A stretch of DNA of 64,000 nucleotides from JAJAZB01 sp964244295 (GCA_964244295.1 CAXTIG010000010.1:102976-166975), one strand, 5' to 3'. Positions 1 to 8,361 are shown, counted from the stretch's first letter. Notes: generated from the letters alone by a model not told the origin. A program made the numbers and translations.

Positions 1-54
1 GGTACGCCTCCGTGGCTGCATTTCTCTCTGCTCTATCCTCTCTGCTCTCTTCTC

Positions 55-897
55 TCACTTAAGCATTCCCAGCAACACCGTCAGCCGGGTTTTCAACTCT
101 TTCCGGTCCACGATGAAATCGAGGAAGCCGTGTTCGAGCACGAATTCGGCGAGTTGAAAGCCTTTCGGCAAATCTTTCCCAATCGTTTCCCGAATCACGC
201 GCGGCCCGGCGAAACCGATGAGCGCGCCGGGTTCGGCAATGTTGAAATCGCCCAGCATGGCGTAGGAGGCCGTGACGCCGCCCGTGGTCGGGTCGGTGAG
301 CAGCGAAACGTAGGGCACTTTCGCTTCGGCCAGCAGGGCCAGTTTGGCGGAGGTTTTGGCCATTTGCATCAGCGAAAAACCGGCTTCCATCATCCGCGCG
401 CCGCCGGAGCGCGAAATCATCAGAAATGGCTTTTTGTGTTTCAGCGCGTGGTCGATGGCGCGGGCAATTTTCTCGCCCACCACGCTGCCCATCGAGCCGC
501 CGATGAAGGTGAAATCCATGCAGGCGACCACGATGTCCACGCCATTCATCTGCCCGTAGGCCGAGCGGACAGCGTCTTTCAGCCCCGTTTTCTTTTCGGT
601 GGCGCGGATGCGGTCGGGGTATTTTTTGGTGTCAACAAAATGCAGCGGGTCGCCGGAAGTGAGGTTGGCGTCGAGTTCGGTGAACTCGTTTTCATCGAAA
701 ATCAAGGAAAAATAGTCCGCCGAGCCGATTTTCTCGTGGTAATCGCACTTGGGGCAGGTCCAGGCCAGGGCGCGGTGCTCGCGGGTGTGGGTGATGGTTT
801 TGCAGTTGGGGCACTGGTACCAGAGGCCATCGGGCGCTTCGCGCTTGGCTTCGGTGGGGGTCTGGATGCCTTTGTCTTTCCGGGTGAACCAGGACAT
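55..897 (-). CDS. accD: Acetyl-CoA carboxylase carboxyltransferase subunit beta
   Basis: This is the beta half of the carboxyltransferase that moves CO2 from carboxybiotin to acetyl-CoA, giving malonyl-CoA for fatty acid synthesis in the cytoplasm. The N-terminus has the zinc ribbon typical of AccD, with cysteines at 29, 32, 48 and 51 (CPNC and CPKC pairs). The crotonase-like core follows, including SRSGGARMMEAG and DPTTGGVTASYAMLGD. At 280 residues it has the usual length. The partner accA is not in the window. The gene is followed by a sequence rich in CTCTCTGCTCT words (positions 20-56). Its downstream end lies at the window edge, so a further operon member cannot be excluded. Confidence 0.97.
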   Translation of the reverse strand: MSWFTRKDKGIQTPTEAKREAPDGLWYQCPNCKTITHTREHRALAWTCPKCDYHEKIGSADYFSLIFDENEFTELDANLTSGDPLHFVDTKKYPDRIRATEKKTGLKDAVRSAYGQMNGVDIVVACMDFTFIGGSMGSVVGEKIARAIDHALKHKKPFLMISRSGGARMMEAGFSLMQMAKTSAKLALLAEAKVPYVSLLTDPTTGGVTASYAMLGDFNIAEPGALIGFAGPRVIRETIGKDLPKGFQLAEFVLEHGFLDFIVDRKELKTRLTVLLGMLK

Positions 898-904
898 GGG
901 GGTC

Positions 905-989
905 AGTTTTCAGTTTTCAGTCTACAGTTTTCAGTTTTCAGTGATGGCTGTTGTTTCAACTGAAAACTATAGACTGAAAACTGAAAACT
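905..989. repeat. Intergenic hairpin built of CAGTTTT words
   Basis: The gap between accD and the DUF4412 gene is almost filled by an inverted repeat with arms 905-935 and 959-989. The 31-base arms differ at one position. Each arm is itself a run of the word CAGTTTT/CAGTCTA. It could act as a bidirectional terminator or RNA-stabilising stem, but it has no T-tract like the canonical terminators in this window. It belongs to a window-wide class of such hairpins. Confidence 0.85.
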
Positions 990-992
990 CGG

Positions 993-1709
993 TTAGGGTT
1001 TCTTCGGCTGGCTGCCGTATTGTTTCATCATCTCCTGCATCGCCTTCTGGCGCTGGGCGGGAGTCATGTTTTGCATCTGGGCCGGGTCGAACTCACTTTT
1101 GGTGTAGCCCGCCGGGACGGCGAAGAGGCTGGCCGGGTTGCTGCGGCGCTCGGCTTTGACGAGTTCGGTACTTAGGCCCCGGCCTCCCGTCGTGGTCATT
1201 TTCACCATCATGCCCGCCGCGCCCTTGCTTTCGAGTTGGCGGTACATCCCTTCCGCCCCCAGCGGGCTGAAGGCTTTCGCCATTTTTTGGAGGGATTGGT
1301 AACCCGGAATGTCCTGGCTCGTCCACATGTCCATCGCGGGCCGGCCGTTGAGGCTCACGGTCGAATGCACGCAGTTGTACGCGCCGATTTTCTCTTTCCC
1401 GACCACCTTCACGTCGTACTTCGCCGTTTCAGCGGTCTCCGGTTTCGGCTTGCTTTCGGTGTAGGTTTTGGCTTTGTCGGTAAACGTAATCACCGTGCCG
1501 GGTTTACTGGCGGGCATCAGCGTGACGCTTTTCATCGAACCTACCTGCGGCAGTTGCATTTCGGCCTCCACGCGCACCCCCGCCGACGAGGTGTACATTT
1601 TGCTCGTGCCGTTGGCCGGGCCGCTGAGGCGGTACTCCAGGTACATATCCTGGGCGAAGGCCCCGAAAGGGAGCGCGAGGCCCGCGAGGAGAAGCAAGGC
1701 ATTTTTCAT
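993..1709 (-). CDS. DUF4412 domain-containing secreted protein
   Basis: This is a 238-residue protein with a clear signal peptide (MKNALLLLAGLALPFGAFAQ), so it is exported to the periplasm or cell surface. The body resembles the DUF4412 family of Bacteroidota, with a YLEYRLSG start, an IGAYNCVHSTV segment and a C-terminal tail rich in methionine, glutamine and proline. The molecular function is unknown. Its start codon overlaps the valS stop (ATGA), so it is translationally coupled to valS, but I see no functional link with tRNA charging. Family assignment is by recollection of the pattern. Confidence 0.8.
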   Translation of the reverse strand: MKNALLLLAGLALPFGAFAQDMYLEYRLSGPANGTSKMYTSSAGVRVEAEMQLPQVGSMKSVTLMPASKPGTVITFTDKAKTYTESKPKPETAETAKYDVKVVGKEKIGAYNCVHSTVSLNGRPAMDMWTSQDIPGYQSLQKMAKAFSPLGAEGMYRQLESKGAAGMMVKMTTTGGRGLSTELVKAERRSNPASLFAVPAGYTKSEFDPAQMQNMTPAQRQKAMQEMMKQYGSQPKKP

Positions 1710-4393
1710 GAAGTTTGTTGCTGTTTGAGTTGGTCGAGTGCTTCCCGGAGCGCGTTGATTTTGACCTCGGCATCGGCGAGTTTTTGGCGCTCGCGTTCCA
1801 CCAGTTCGGGCTTGGCGTTTTGGACGAACCGTTCGTTGGAGAGCTTCGCCTGCACCGAGTTTCTGAATCCTTCCTGGTAGGCCAGGTCTTTTTCCATCCG
1901 CTCGATCTCGGCGGCTACGTCGAGTTCTTCGCCGGTTTCCACGAAAAACTGATCGGCTTTCACCACGAAGGCCGTGGCACCGGGTACATCATCGGTCACA
2001 ACGGCCAGCGGCAGTGTGTTGGCGAGTTTTCGGAGGCTGCCGTCGAGTCGAAGCAGACGTTCGGGATTTTCCGTTTTCACCGAAATCGGCAGGGTTTCTT
2101 TCGGCGAAAGGCCCTTGCTACTGCGGAGTTCGCGTACTTTTTTGATGACTTCAAAAAGCTGCTCGAAATCAGCCAGCAGTTCGCCATCCACCGGACCGAC
2201 GGTCGGGTAAGCCGCCCGGCAGAGGCTTTCGCCCTCGGCGCGCAGGCGCAGGTTCTGCCAGATCTCTTCGGTGAGAAAGGGCATGAACGGGTGCATCAGC
2301 GCCATCAACTTCTCGAAAATCGAAACGGTCGCTTCGTAAATTTCCCGGTCAATAGGCTGGCCGTATTCCGGCTTGATGATTTCCAGATACTGCGAGCAGA
2401 AGTCGTCCCAAATCAGCTTGTACGCCGCCTGGAGCGCGTCGGAGATGCGGAATTTTGTGAAATGGTCGAGGACATCGGCGACGGTGGCGGAAAGTTTGGA
2501 TTCGAACCAAGCCACCGCCAAAACCTCACCCCCCGGCCCCCTCTCCTGCTGAGAGGGGGTGATTTGCCACCCCTGCACCAACCGAAACGCGTTCCAGACT
2601 TTGTTGCAAAAATTGCGGCCCTGTTCGCAGAGTTTTTCGTCGAACAACAGGTCGTTGCCAGCGGGGGCCGAAAACAGCAGGCCGGTGCGTACGCCGTCGG
2701 CTCCGAAGCGTTCGATAAGTTCCAGCGCGTCGGGCGAGTTGCCGAGGGACTTCGACATTTTCCGGCCCTTCGAATCGCGGACGATGCCCGTCAGGTACAC
2801 GTTGCGGAAGGGTTTTTCGCCCCGGAATTCGTACCCGGCCACGATCATCCGCGCCACCCAGAAAAACAAAATGTCGGGACCGGTGACGAGGTCGTTGGTC
2901 GGGTAATAGTAACTCACGTCCTTGCCCTCCGGGTCTTGCATTCCGTCGAAGACCTGAAAGGGCCAGAGCCAGGACGAAAACCAGGTGTCGAGCACATCGG
3001 GGTCCTGCTCCAAATCCTGCTCGGTGAGAGCGAAAAGCTGGTACTGCCGCTGGGCTTTACGGAGCGCTTCACGCTTGTTCTTGGCGACGATGATCGTGCC
3101 GTCTTTAAGGTAAAACGCCGGAATCTGCTGCCCCCACCACAACTGGCGGCTGATGCACCAGTCGTGGACGTTCTCCATCCATACCCGATACGTGTTTTTG
3201 AATTTGGCCGGGATCAGGGCTACCTCGTCGGTCATTACCGCATCGAGGGCGGGTTTGGCGAGGTCTTCCATTTTCAGCCACCACTGCATCGACAGTTTCG
3301 GCTCCACCACCGCGCCGGTGCGCTCCGAGGTGCCGACGTTCGATTTATAGTCTTCTATTTTTTCGAGAAACCCGCCTTCTTCCAACGCCTTGATGATGCC
3401 TTTCCGGGCGACAAAGCGGTCTTCCCCCACGAAAATCTGGGCGCTGGCATTGAGCGTGCCGTCGTCGTTGAGGATGTCGATGACGGGCAGGCGGTGCTTT
3501 TGGCCGAGGTTGTAGTCATTCAAATCGTGCGCGGGCGTGACTTTAAGCGCGCCCGTGCCGAAGTCCATCGTCACGTATTCGTCGGTGATGATGGGGATTT
3601 CGCGGTCGATGAGCGGGATTCTAACTTTCTTGCCGTGGAGGTGGCGATAGCGTTCGTCATCGGGGTGGACGCAGATGGCCGAGTCGGCCATAATCGTTTC
3701 GGGCCGCACCGTCGCGATGGTAACAACCTCACCCCCTGCCCCCTCTCCTGCTGAGAGGGGGTTCACTACAGGGTACTTGATGTACACCAGCCGACTGTGC
3801 ATTTCTTTGAAAATCACCTCCTCGTCCGAAAGAGCGGTTTTGCCCTGGGGGTCCCAGTTGACCATGCGGACGCCCCGGTAGATGAGGCCCTTGTCGTAGA
3901 GCCGGACGAAGACCTCCATCACGGCCTCGTAGTAGGCCGGGTCCATCGTGAAACGGGTGCGGTCCCAGTCGCAGGACGCGCCAAGTTTTTGGAGTTGGTC
4001 GAGGATGATGCCGCCGTATTTTTCCTTCCACTCGAAAGCGTAGTCGAGGAATTTTTCCCGGCCCACGTCCTGCTTGCTCAGGCCTTGTTCCTTGAGCATC
4101 GCCACCACCCGCGCCTCGGTGGCGATGGAGGCGTGGTCGGTGCCGGGTACCCAGAGGGCTTCCTTGCCTTCCATCCGCGCCTTGCGGACGAGGATATCCT
4201 GAATCGTGTTGTTGAGCATGTGCCCCATGTGCAACACGCCCGTCACGTTGGGCGGCGGGATGACGACGGTGTACGGCTCTTTATCGGGGTTGGGACTGGA
4301 AGCGAAGAGCTTGTGTTTCAGCCAGTAGGCGTACCACTTGTCTTCAACGTCCTGGGGTTGGTAGGTCTTGGAAATGCCGGATTCGGGAGTCAT
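1706..4393 (-). CDS. valS: Valyl-tRNA synthetase
   Basis: This class I aminoacyl-tRNA synthetase (895 residues) attaches valine to tRNA-Val. The HIGH motif is present as HMGH at residues 55-58 and the KMSKS motif as GRKMSKSLGNS. The C-terminus is the usual tRNA-binding coiled coil (EIERMEKDLAYQEG onwards). The start is preceded by a TATCTTTG box at 4437-4444. There are two unusual in-frame insertions, NPLSAGEGAGGEV (residues 211-223) and TPSQQERGPGGEV (about 612-624). Both are encoded by nearly the same DNA repeat but read in different frames for part of its length. They sit at loops next to the editing domain and before the anticodon-binding region, so the enzyme probably tolerates them. Confidence 0.97.
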   Translation of the reverse strand: MTPESGISKTYQPQDVEDKWYAYWLKHKLFASSPNPDKEPYTVVIPPPNVTGVLHMGHMLNNTIQDILVRKARMEGKEALWVPGTDHASIATEARVVAMLKEQGLSKQDVGREKFLDYAFEWKEKYGGIILDQLQKLGASCDWDRTRFTMDPAYYEAVMEVFVRLYDKGLIYRGVRMVNWDPQGKTALSDEEVIFKEMHSRLVYIKYPVVNPLSAGEGAGGEVVTIATVRPETIMADSAICVHPDDERYRHLHGKKVRIPLIDREIPIITDEYVTMDFGTGALKVTPAHDLNDYNLGQKHRLPVIDILNDDGTLNASAQIFVGEDRFVARKGIIKALEEGGFLEKIEDYKSNVGTSERTGAVVEPKLSMQWWLKMEDLAKPALDAVMTDEVALIPAKFKNTYRVWMENVHDWCISRQLWWGQQIPAFYLKDGTIIVAKNKREALRKAQRQYQLFALTEQDLEQDPDVLDTWFSSWLWPFQVFDGMQDPEGKDVSYYYPTNDLVTGPDILFFWVARMIVAGYEFRGEKPFRNVYLTGIVRDSKGRKMSKSLGNSPDALELIERFGADGVRTGLLFSAPAGNDLLFDEKLCEQGRNFCNKVWNAFRLVQGWQITPSQQERGPGGEVLAVAWFESKLSATVADVLDHFTKFRISDALQAAYKLIWDDFCSQYLEIIKPEYGQPIDREIYEATVSIFEKLMALMHPFMPFLTEEIWQNLRLRAEGESLCRAAYPTVGPVDGELLADFEQLFEVIKKVRELRSSKGLSPKETLPISVKTENPERLLRLDGSLRKLANTLPLAVVTDDVPGATAFVVKADQFFVETGEELDVAAEIERMEKDLAYQEGFRNSVQAKLSNERFVQNAKPELVERERQKLADAEVKINALREALDQLKQQQTS
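2522..2560. repeat. Dispersed repeat inserted in the valS frame, copy 1
   Basis: The plus strand reads AACCTCACCC, a C/G-rich stretch and CCCTCTCCTGCTGAGAGGGGGT, split here for brevity. It is 39 bases and nearly identical to 3724-3761. It contains a small inverted repeat (CCCTCTC with GAGAGGG). On the minus strand it encodes TPSQQERGPGGEV within valyl-tRNA synthetase. Very similar C-rich repeats occur between genes in many bacterial genomes (from memory), so a copy inside an essential gene is notable. Confidence 0.85.
3724..3761. repeat. Dispersed repeat inserted in the valS frame, copy 2
   Basis: This second copy of the repeat at 2522-2560 is one base shorter in the C-rich centre. Because of that one-base difference and a different entry frame it encodes NPLSAGEGAGGEV rather than TPSQQERGPGGEV. 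Both copies leave the valS frame intact and both end in GGEV. Confidence 0.85.
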
Positions 4394-4436
4394 GCGCTTG
4401 CGGGCTTTCTGCTTTTTTCACGAAAACAGAAGGGCG

Positions 4437-4444
4437 CAAAGATA
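4437..4444 (-). promoter_or_regulatory. Probable valS promoter -7 box (TATCTTTG)
   Basis: On the minus strand this reads TATCTTTG, matching the Bacteroidota -7 consensus TAnnTTTG, 44 bases before the valS start codon. I see no TTTG at the expected -33 distance, so the call rests on one box. Confidence 0.45.
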
Positions 4445-4599
4445 GGGCGATTTGGGGAGAAATGGGGCAGTAGGCCAGGCCGTATGATGGCGTCTGAGAC
4501 GCCAATCCACGTGCGCACCGATTGCAAACGTAAGTTCAGCGAAGCTAAATCGGTGCGAGCCGACGATTGCGGGGGAGGAAACGTCAATGGTGGGGCAGA

Positions 4600-4815
4600 A
4601 AAGCGCGTTGGTGGAGCAAGAAAGTCAACTGGTGTAGGAAGAATGTCAAATCAAGAGGCTCATTTGACAAAATGGGAAGCAAAAAAGTCAAATCAGGAGA
4701 CGAAAAAGCAAAACCAGGAGGCAAGAAAGTCAAATAGGGAAGCAAGAATGCAAAATCAGGAGCCGAAAAAGTAGCTCCCGGAAGGAAGAATGCACGTCGA
4801 GGAAGCAAAAAAGCC
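4600..4815. repeat. Imperfect 21-bp tandem repeat array
   Basis: About ten degenerate units with a 21-base period resemble AAGTCAAATCAGGAGGCAAAA. Because 21 is a multiple of three, each strand can be read as heptapeptide repeats. The plus strand gives a hydrophilic series (SNQEAKK-like units ending MQNQEPKK) and the minus strand a hydrophobic one (LTFLLP-like units). Neither reading frame looks like a complete gene. The array lies in the 950-base gap between the NACHT-Toprim gene and valS. Confidence 0.8.
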
Positions 4816-4899
4816 ATATTGCTCGGGGCGGGGGGCCGTCAGCAGTTCCTCGAAATTGCTGACGCTGCTGGCATAACCAGAGTCGGAATTGGTGGGCAT
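4756..4899 (-). pseudogene. Remnant of a small protein gene running into the repeat array
   Basis: From ATG at 4899 the minus strand encodes 47 residues beginning MPTNSDSGYASSVSNFEELL. After about 25 residues the frame enters the 21-bp repeat array and stops. The opening (NSGYA..V.NFEEL) reminds me of the start of a Bacteroidota family of unknown function, which would make this a truncated 5' fragment. That comparison is from memory and the piece is short. The remaining sequence (4900-5069) shows only short palindromes and no convincing gene. Confidence 0.35.
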
Positions 4900-5069
4900 G
4901 ATCCAGTGGATTTAGGGGTGGATGATGCCCGCAACCTATTGAGTACCCGCCGGATGGCCGTTACCGTGTGATCAATTTTCCTGAAAAGGGGCCGGACTGA
5001 CCGCACACGGTGACGATGCCCTAAGGCAGCGGGAAGCGTTGAAGAGGGCTTAGCTTAGAGCATGTATTA

Positions 5070-5333
5070 GTTAGGAGTTCTCGTTCAAGTCTGTGACTTG
5101 GACGCAATTTTTATTCAGTTTTTAACTGAAATTAATATTGCTATTGTTGCTGAAAAGGCAGTTGAAAACTGCCAACAAATTGCGTCCAAGTTGCAAACTT
5201 GAACGAGTCGTTCGCACAGACTTGCGCCAGTCGGGGAGTCGTTCGCACAGACTTGCGCCAGTCGGGGTTGGTCTGAAAGCAGTAGCGAGTTACAAACCCG
5301 AATTAGTTGGATTCAGAGTTTACAACTCCTAAC
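5070..5333. repeat. Palindromic repeat element with terminal inverted repeats
   Basis: The 264-base element is bounded by GTTAGGAGTT (5070-5079) and its exact reverse complement (5324-5333). Inside is an inverted pair of 30-base blocks, 5081-5110 and 5177-5206, matching at 27 of 30 positions. Then comes a perfect 31-base direct repeat, 5206-5236 and 5237-5267, containing GCACAGACTTGCGCCAGTC. There is no coding capacity. The structure fits a non-autonomous mobile or REP/BIME-like element. It directly abuts the 3' end of the NACHT-Toprim gene. Confidence 0.75.
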
Positions 5334-5345
5334 AACGAAGAAATG

Positions 5346-8222
5346 TTAAGAAGTATAGTACTCGATTTGCATATGGAAAATAGAATCAATATACTGAAAC
5401 AAATTCATAAAGTATATAAATTCCATAGAATGCATCTCTAATCTTACTGCCTTCGAAAAAGCACTTTTTGCACTACCTGAAGAGTTAATCTCTTCAATTC
5501 CCGGGATAGCTGTAAGTTTTAACATATTGTGTTTCTTAAGAAATTCGTCAGAGAAGTAATGCTCAATCGACAAAAAATTGAAAGATTGATTTTTCTGATC
5601 ATAATTTTCTCTGTGCTCAGGTAAAGGAAGACATAATGCATAAATCTCAGCTTCAACATGCTTTTTCAAGGTATTATTTTGTAAAGACTCAAAAGCATGA
5701 GATTTAAGACCATTGTATTCTGCCAGACCTTTTGAGTCTCTATCAAAAATTCCAATCAAAATCTCATTTTCACTCAAAATTGGACGAGCTTGGTGTAAAG
5801 TTTTAGATACTTCATTAGCTCCACCAGAATCAGATCTAATGCCAGCAGGCTTTATAGACCAGTATGGAACTTCCCCTTTTGTTAAAATCATGAATGCATG
5901 TTCAAGTATTTCAGCGTCAGTCACTCCCTCTGTTATAATTTGAAAAGGTTTCTTAATCTGCAATACGTCATAATTTGAATATCTTAACTGACCAGCAGTG
6001 AAATTATTAATATAATTCAGCGGTTTACTTAATTTAGAAGCAGATTTTTCAAGTTCTTTTTTAAATTGCTTGTGATCATAATTACCAAGTACTTCAAGCG
6101 AGAAATCGGCAAGCAAAGTTAAGATTGTATCATTCGTTAGCTTACTCTCAAATATCAATTTTTCCAAACTGTTATTGTCGTTTATTCGTTTAGAGCTTAG
6201 GGTAATAGCAGTTTTCAATGCAATATACCCAACAACCTGATCTTCTGTTTCTAAATATTTACCATATGCTTCTAAAAAAACCATCTTTAAAGGTTCTTTG
6301 AGAGTGATTGAATTAAAATTTTCATAAAAATATGTCACATTTAATAACCAGAAGATTGGTAATTTATAATTTCTAAACATAAAATTATCATCATTTGATA
6401 TTTTAAGAAATACATCTAAAGCCTTAATGTTAAGTAAAATTGATTCGTAAATCGCTTCTTTACGTTTCTCGTTATCAGTTTGATATAATGATTGTAACAA
6501 ATAACCTGTTCCCATGACTCCCGATAAAAAATGACTAATAATTTTTGCTGATTTCAATCGTTCAATTACCTTATCTAAAAAAATGGGCATATCCTTTGAT
6601 TTCCCGGCATAAAATATTGCAGCATTTTGCCAGTTACCTTCAAAATAATTTTCAATCAATAAATTTTCTTGTTCTCTTTGATGCTTGAATAGTTCTAACG
6701 CTCCGTAGTATTCCATAAATGAACTGTGATTGAATACGATAAATCGATTTCGATTGGACGTAAGAATTCCAGTATGATCAATTAAGTATTTTAGAAAGTC
6801 ATTTAGCTTTTCTTTGTGTATTGGGAATGTTTTGTTCTGATAGTACTCCTCAAAAAAATTAAAAAATTCCTCCACAGTCATAGGCTTGTGTTCTTTGCGT
6901 TTTAATAATTCTAAAGCATAAACTGAAAGAATCCTTTCTTTGAATGAAATATCAATGAATTCTAAACTGCTCATAACTGTTGGCCTACCCAATAGAAATG
7001 AATTAAAATTGTCATATATATCTGTTATAGTAGCAGGAACTTCGAAATTTTTTTCTTCATATAAAATTGAAATTAAAGACAGTGTAAGCGGAGTAATAGG
7101 CAATTTTTCCATTATTCTATTTTCTTTTAAGGCATCTAACAACATATCAGCTTTAGATGAATTAGGAAAAAAGCTTCCAACAAAAGTTTTAATTTGATCA
7201 AAATTAAACTTTTCTATGTGATATGTTTCCGCATCATACTTAAAGTCATTAGTGAATTTCTCCGAGTTTCTAGAGCCAAGAAAATAATTTATCTTATATT
7301 TTTTATTTAAACTAATCAGTTCTTTAATGATCACTTTCTGATTAGACTCGTCGAACTCATCTAATGAATCAATCAAAAGTGTAATTTTATAAGTTTTAAT
7401 AAATTGTTCAATATTAACTTCTCCAAATATAGTTTTTAATTTGTCAATCATTACAATATGTATACTATACTTATTTATAAAAATCTCTTCAGTACTGATA
7501 AAAATAGGTATATTTCTTTTTTCAATAGTGTTTTTATTGATCAGTTGCTCTCCAACTCTTTTCAAAAAAGTCGATTTTCCTGAGCCAGGACTGCCAGAAA
7601 TTACCCCTGGTTTACTGGATTCAATTATCTTTTCAATAGTAACTTTTTTTCTAAATGGAGTTTTAGTATCGGGTTTTTCATAGATGTGATAAATATTTGG
7701 TTCAATAAATAGATCGAGTAATTTCTGATATTTATCGCTAAATAATTTCAATTTTTTCAAGTCGCTTTCCATCAAAACAATTTCACAATAATGTTTTTCA
7801 TAATTTAATAACACTAAATCATCGTGTTTCCAATAATCAGGAATCTTTTCATCAACTAACCTAACAATTGTATCTCTGTCCATGTAATCAATAACGACAG
7901 GGAATGTAGATGCCTGAACATTTGATTTCAGACCCTTAGAAATATGAAATTTTGACACTAAATAGACTGTAGTAATGTTGGCATTATTTTTTATTCGTTT
8001 TATCTGTTCTGATATAGAACTTAATACATCTGTCCCAAATATGCTCTGGTTGAAAACAACAAATCCATGAATGTGTGTACTCAATGGGCTATCAACTTCC
8101 GCCAGCACAGTATCATCAATTAAATTGACATTTTTATAATTAAGCTTTTTCAGTAATGACGCGACTAAATCGAGAAGCTGATTATCGTTTAGAGCTTCAA
8201 TGATTTCGATTTTGTTCTTCAT
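5346..8222 (-). CDS. NACHT-type NTPase fused to a C-terminal Toprim nuclease domain, putative antiphage defence protein
   Basis: This is a 958-residue multidomain protein. Residues 1-130 look like a restriction-endonuclease-like fold (NDNQLLDLVASLLKKLNY, then alternating strands ending VVIDYMDRDTIVRLVDEKIPDYW), but I cannot find a D...ExK catalytic set, so it may be inactive. Residues about 180-510 form a STAND/NACHT NTPase, with Walker A GSPGSGKST at 210-218, Walker B TLLIDSLDEF at 281-290, a FLGSRN sensor at 314-319 and the NACHT-like FNHSSFMEYYGALEL at 497-511. Residues 510-750 are helical and probably the sensing region. Residues 760-900 form a Toprim domain with its glutamate in ITEGVTDAEIL (E765) and DRD in IGIFDRDSKG (827-829). 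The DNA is strikingly AT-rich compared with both flanks, indicating horizontal acquisition. By analogy with Avs, bNACHT and OLD/Gabija systems I infer phage defence by nuclease activation. I know of no described family with this domain order. Confidence 0.75.
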   Translation of the reverse strand: MKNKIEIIEALNDNQLLDLVASLLKKLNYKNVNLIDDTVLAEVDSPLSTHIHGFVVFNQSIFGTDVLSSISEQIKRIKNNANITTVYLVSKFHISKGLKSNVQASTFPVVIDYMDRDTIVRLVDEKIPDYWKHDDLVLLNYEKHYCEIVLMESDLKKLKLFSDKYQKLLDLFIEPNIYHIYEKPDTKTPFRKKVTIEKIIESSKPGVISGSPGSGKSTFLKRVGEQLINKNTIEKRNIPIFISTEEIFINKYSIHIVMIDKLKTIFGEVNIEQFIKTYKITLLIDSLDEFDESNQKVIIKELISLNKKYKINYFLGSRNSEKFTNDFKYDAETYHIEKFNFDQIKTFVGSFFPNSSKADMLLDALKENRIMEKLPITPLTLSLISILYEEKNFEVPATITDIYDNFNSFLLGRPTVMSSLEFIDISFKERILSVYALELLKRKEHKPMTVEEFFNFFEEYYQNKTFPIHKEKLNDFLKYLIDHTGILTSNRNRFIVFNHSSFMEYYGALELFKHQREQENLLIENYFEGNWQNAAIFYAGKSKDMPIFLDKVIERLKSAKIISHFLSGVMGTGYLLQSLYQTDNEKRKEAIYESILLNIKALDVFLKISNDDNFMFRNYKLPIFWLLNVTYFYENFNSITLKEPLKMVFLEAYGKYLETEDQVVGYIALKTAITLSSKRINDNNSLEKLIFESKLTNDTILTLLADFSLEVLGNYDHKQFKKELEKSASKLSKPLNYINNFTAGQLRYSNYDVLQIKKPFQIITEGVTDAEILEHAFMILTKGEVPYWSIKPAGIRSDSGGANEVSKTLHQARPILSENEILIGIFDRDSKGLAEYNGLKSHAFESLQNNTLKKHVEAEIYALCLPLPEHRENYDQKNQSFNFLSIEHYFSDEFLKKHNMLKLTAIPGIEEINSSGSAKSAFSKAVRLEMHSMEFIYFMNLFQYIDSIFHMQIEYYTS

Positions 8223-8361
8223 ATCTAAGTTTGTTTATCGTTTTTTCAATGCGGGCGGTTCTGAGGTTACGTTGGCAAGTAACGCACATCCCCACCAGAA
8301 ATCAAAACGGAAGTGGGTAAACGCCGCAAAAAGATTCTCTGGATAGCAAGCTCTCAGAGGA

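Noticed and set aside
1715..3754. Long plus-strand frame (679 codons) opposite valS
   Set aside because: It is the antisense shadow of a conserved synthetase gene in GC-rich DNA, rich in F, H, R and G, with no recognisable domain.
4600..4815. CRISPR or minisatellite coding for a complete protein
   Set aside because: The 21-base period has no spacers, and neither strand gives a frame with a credible start and stop.
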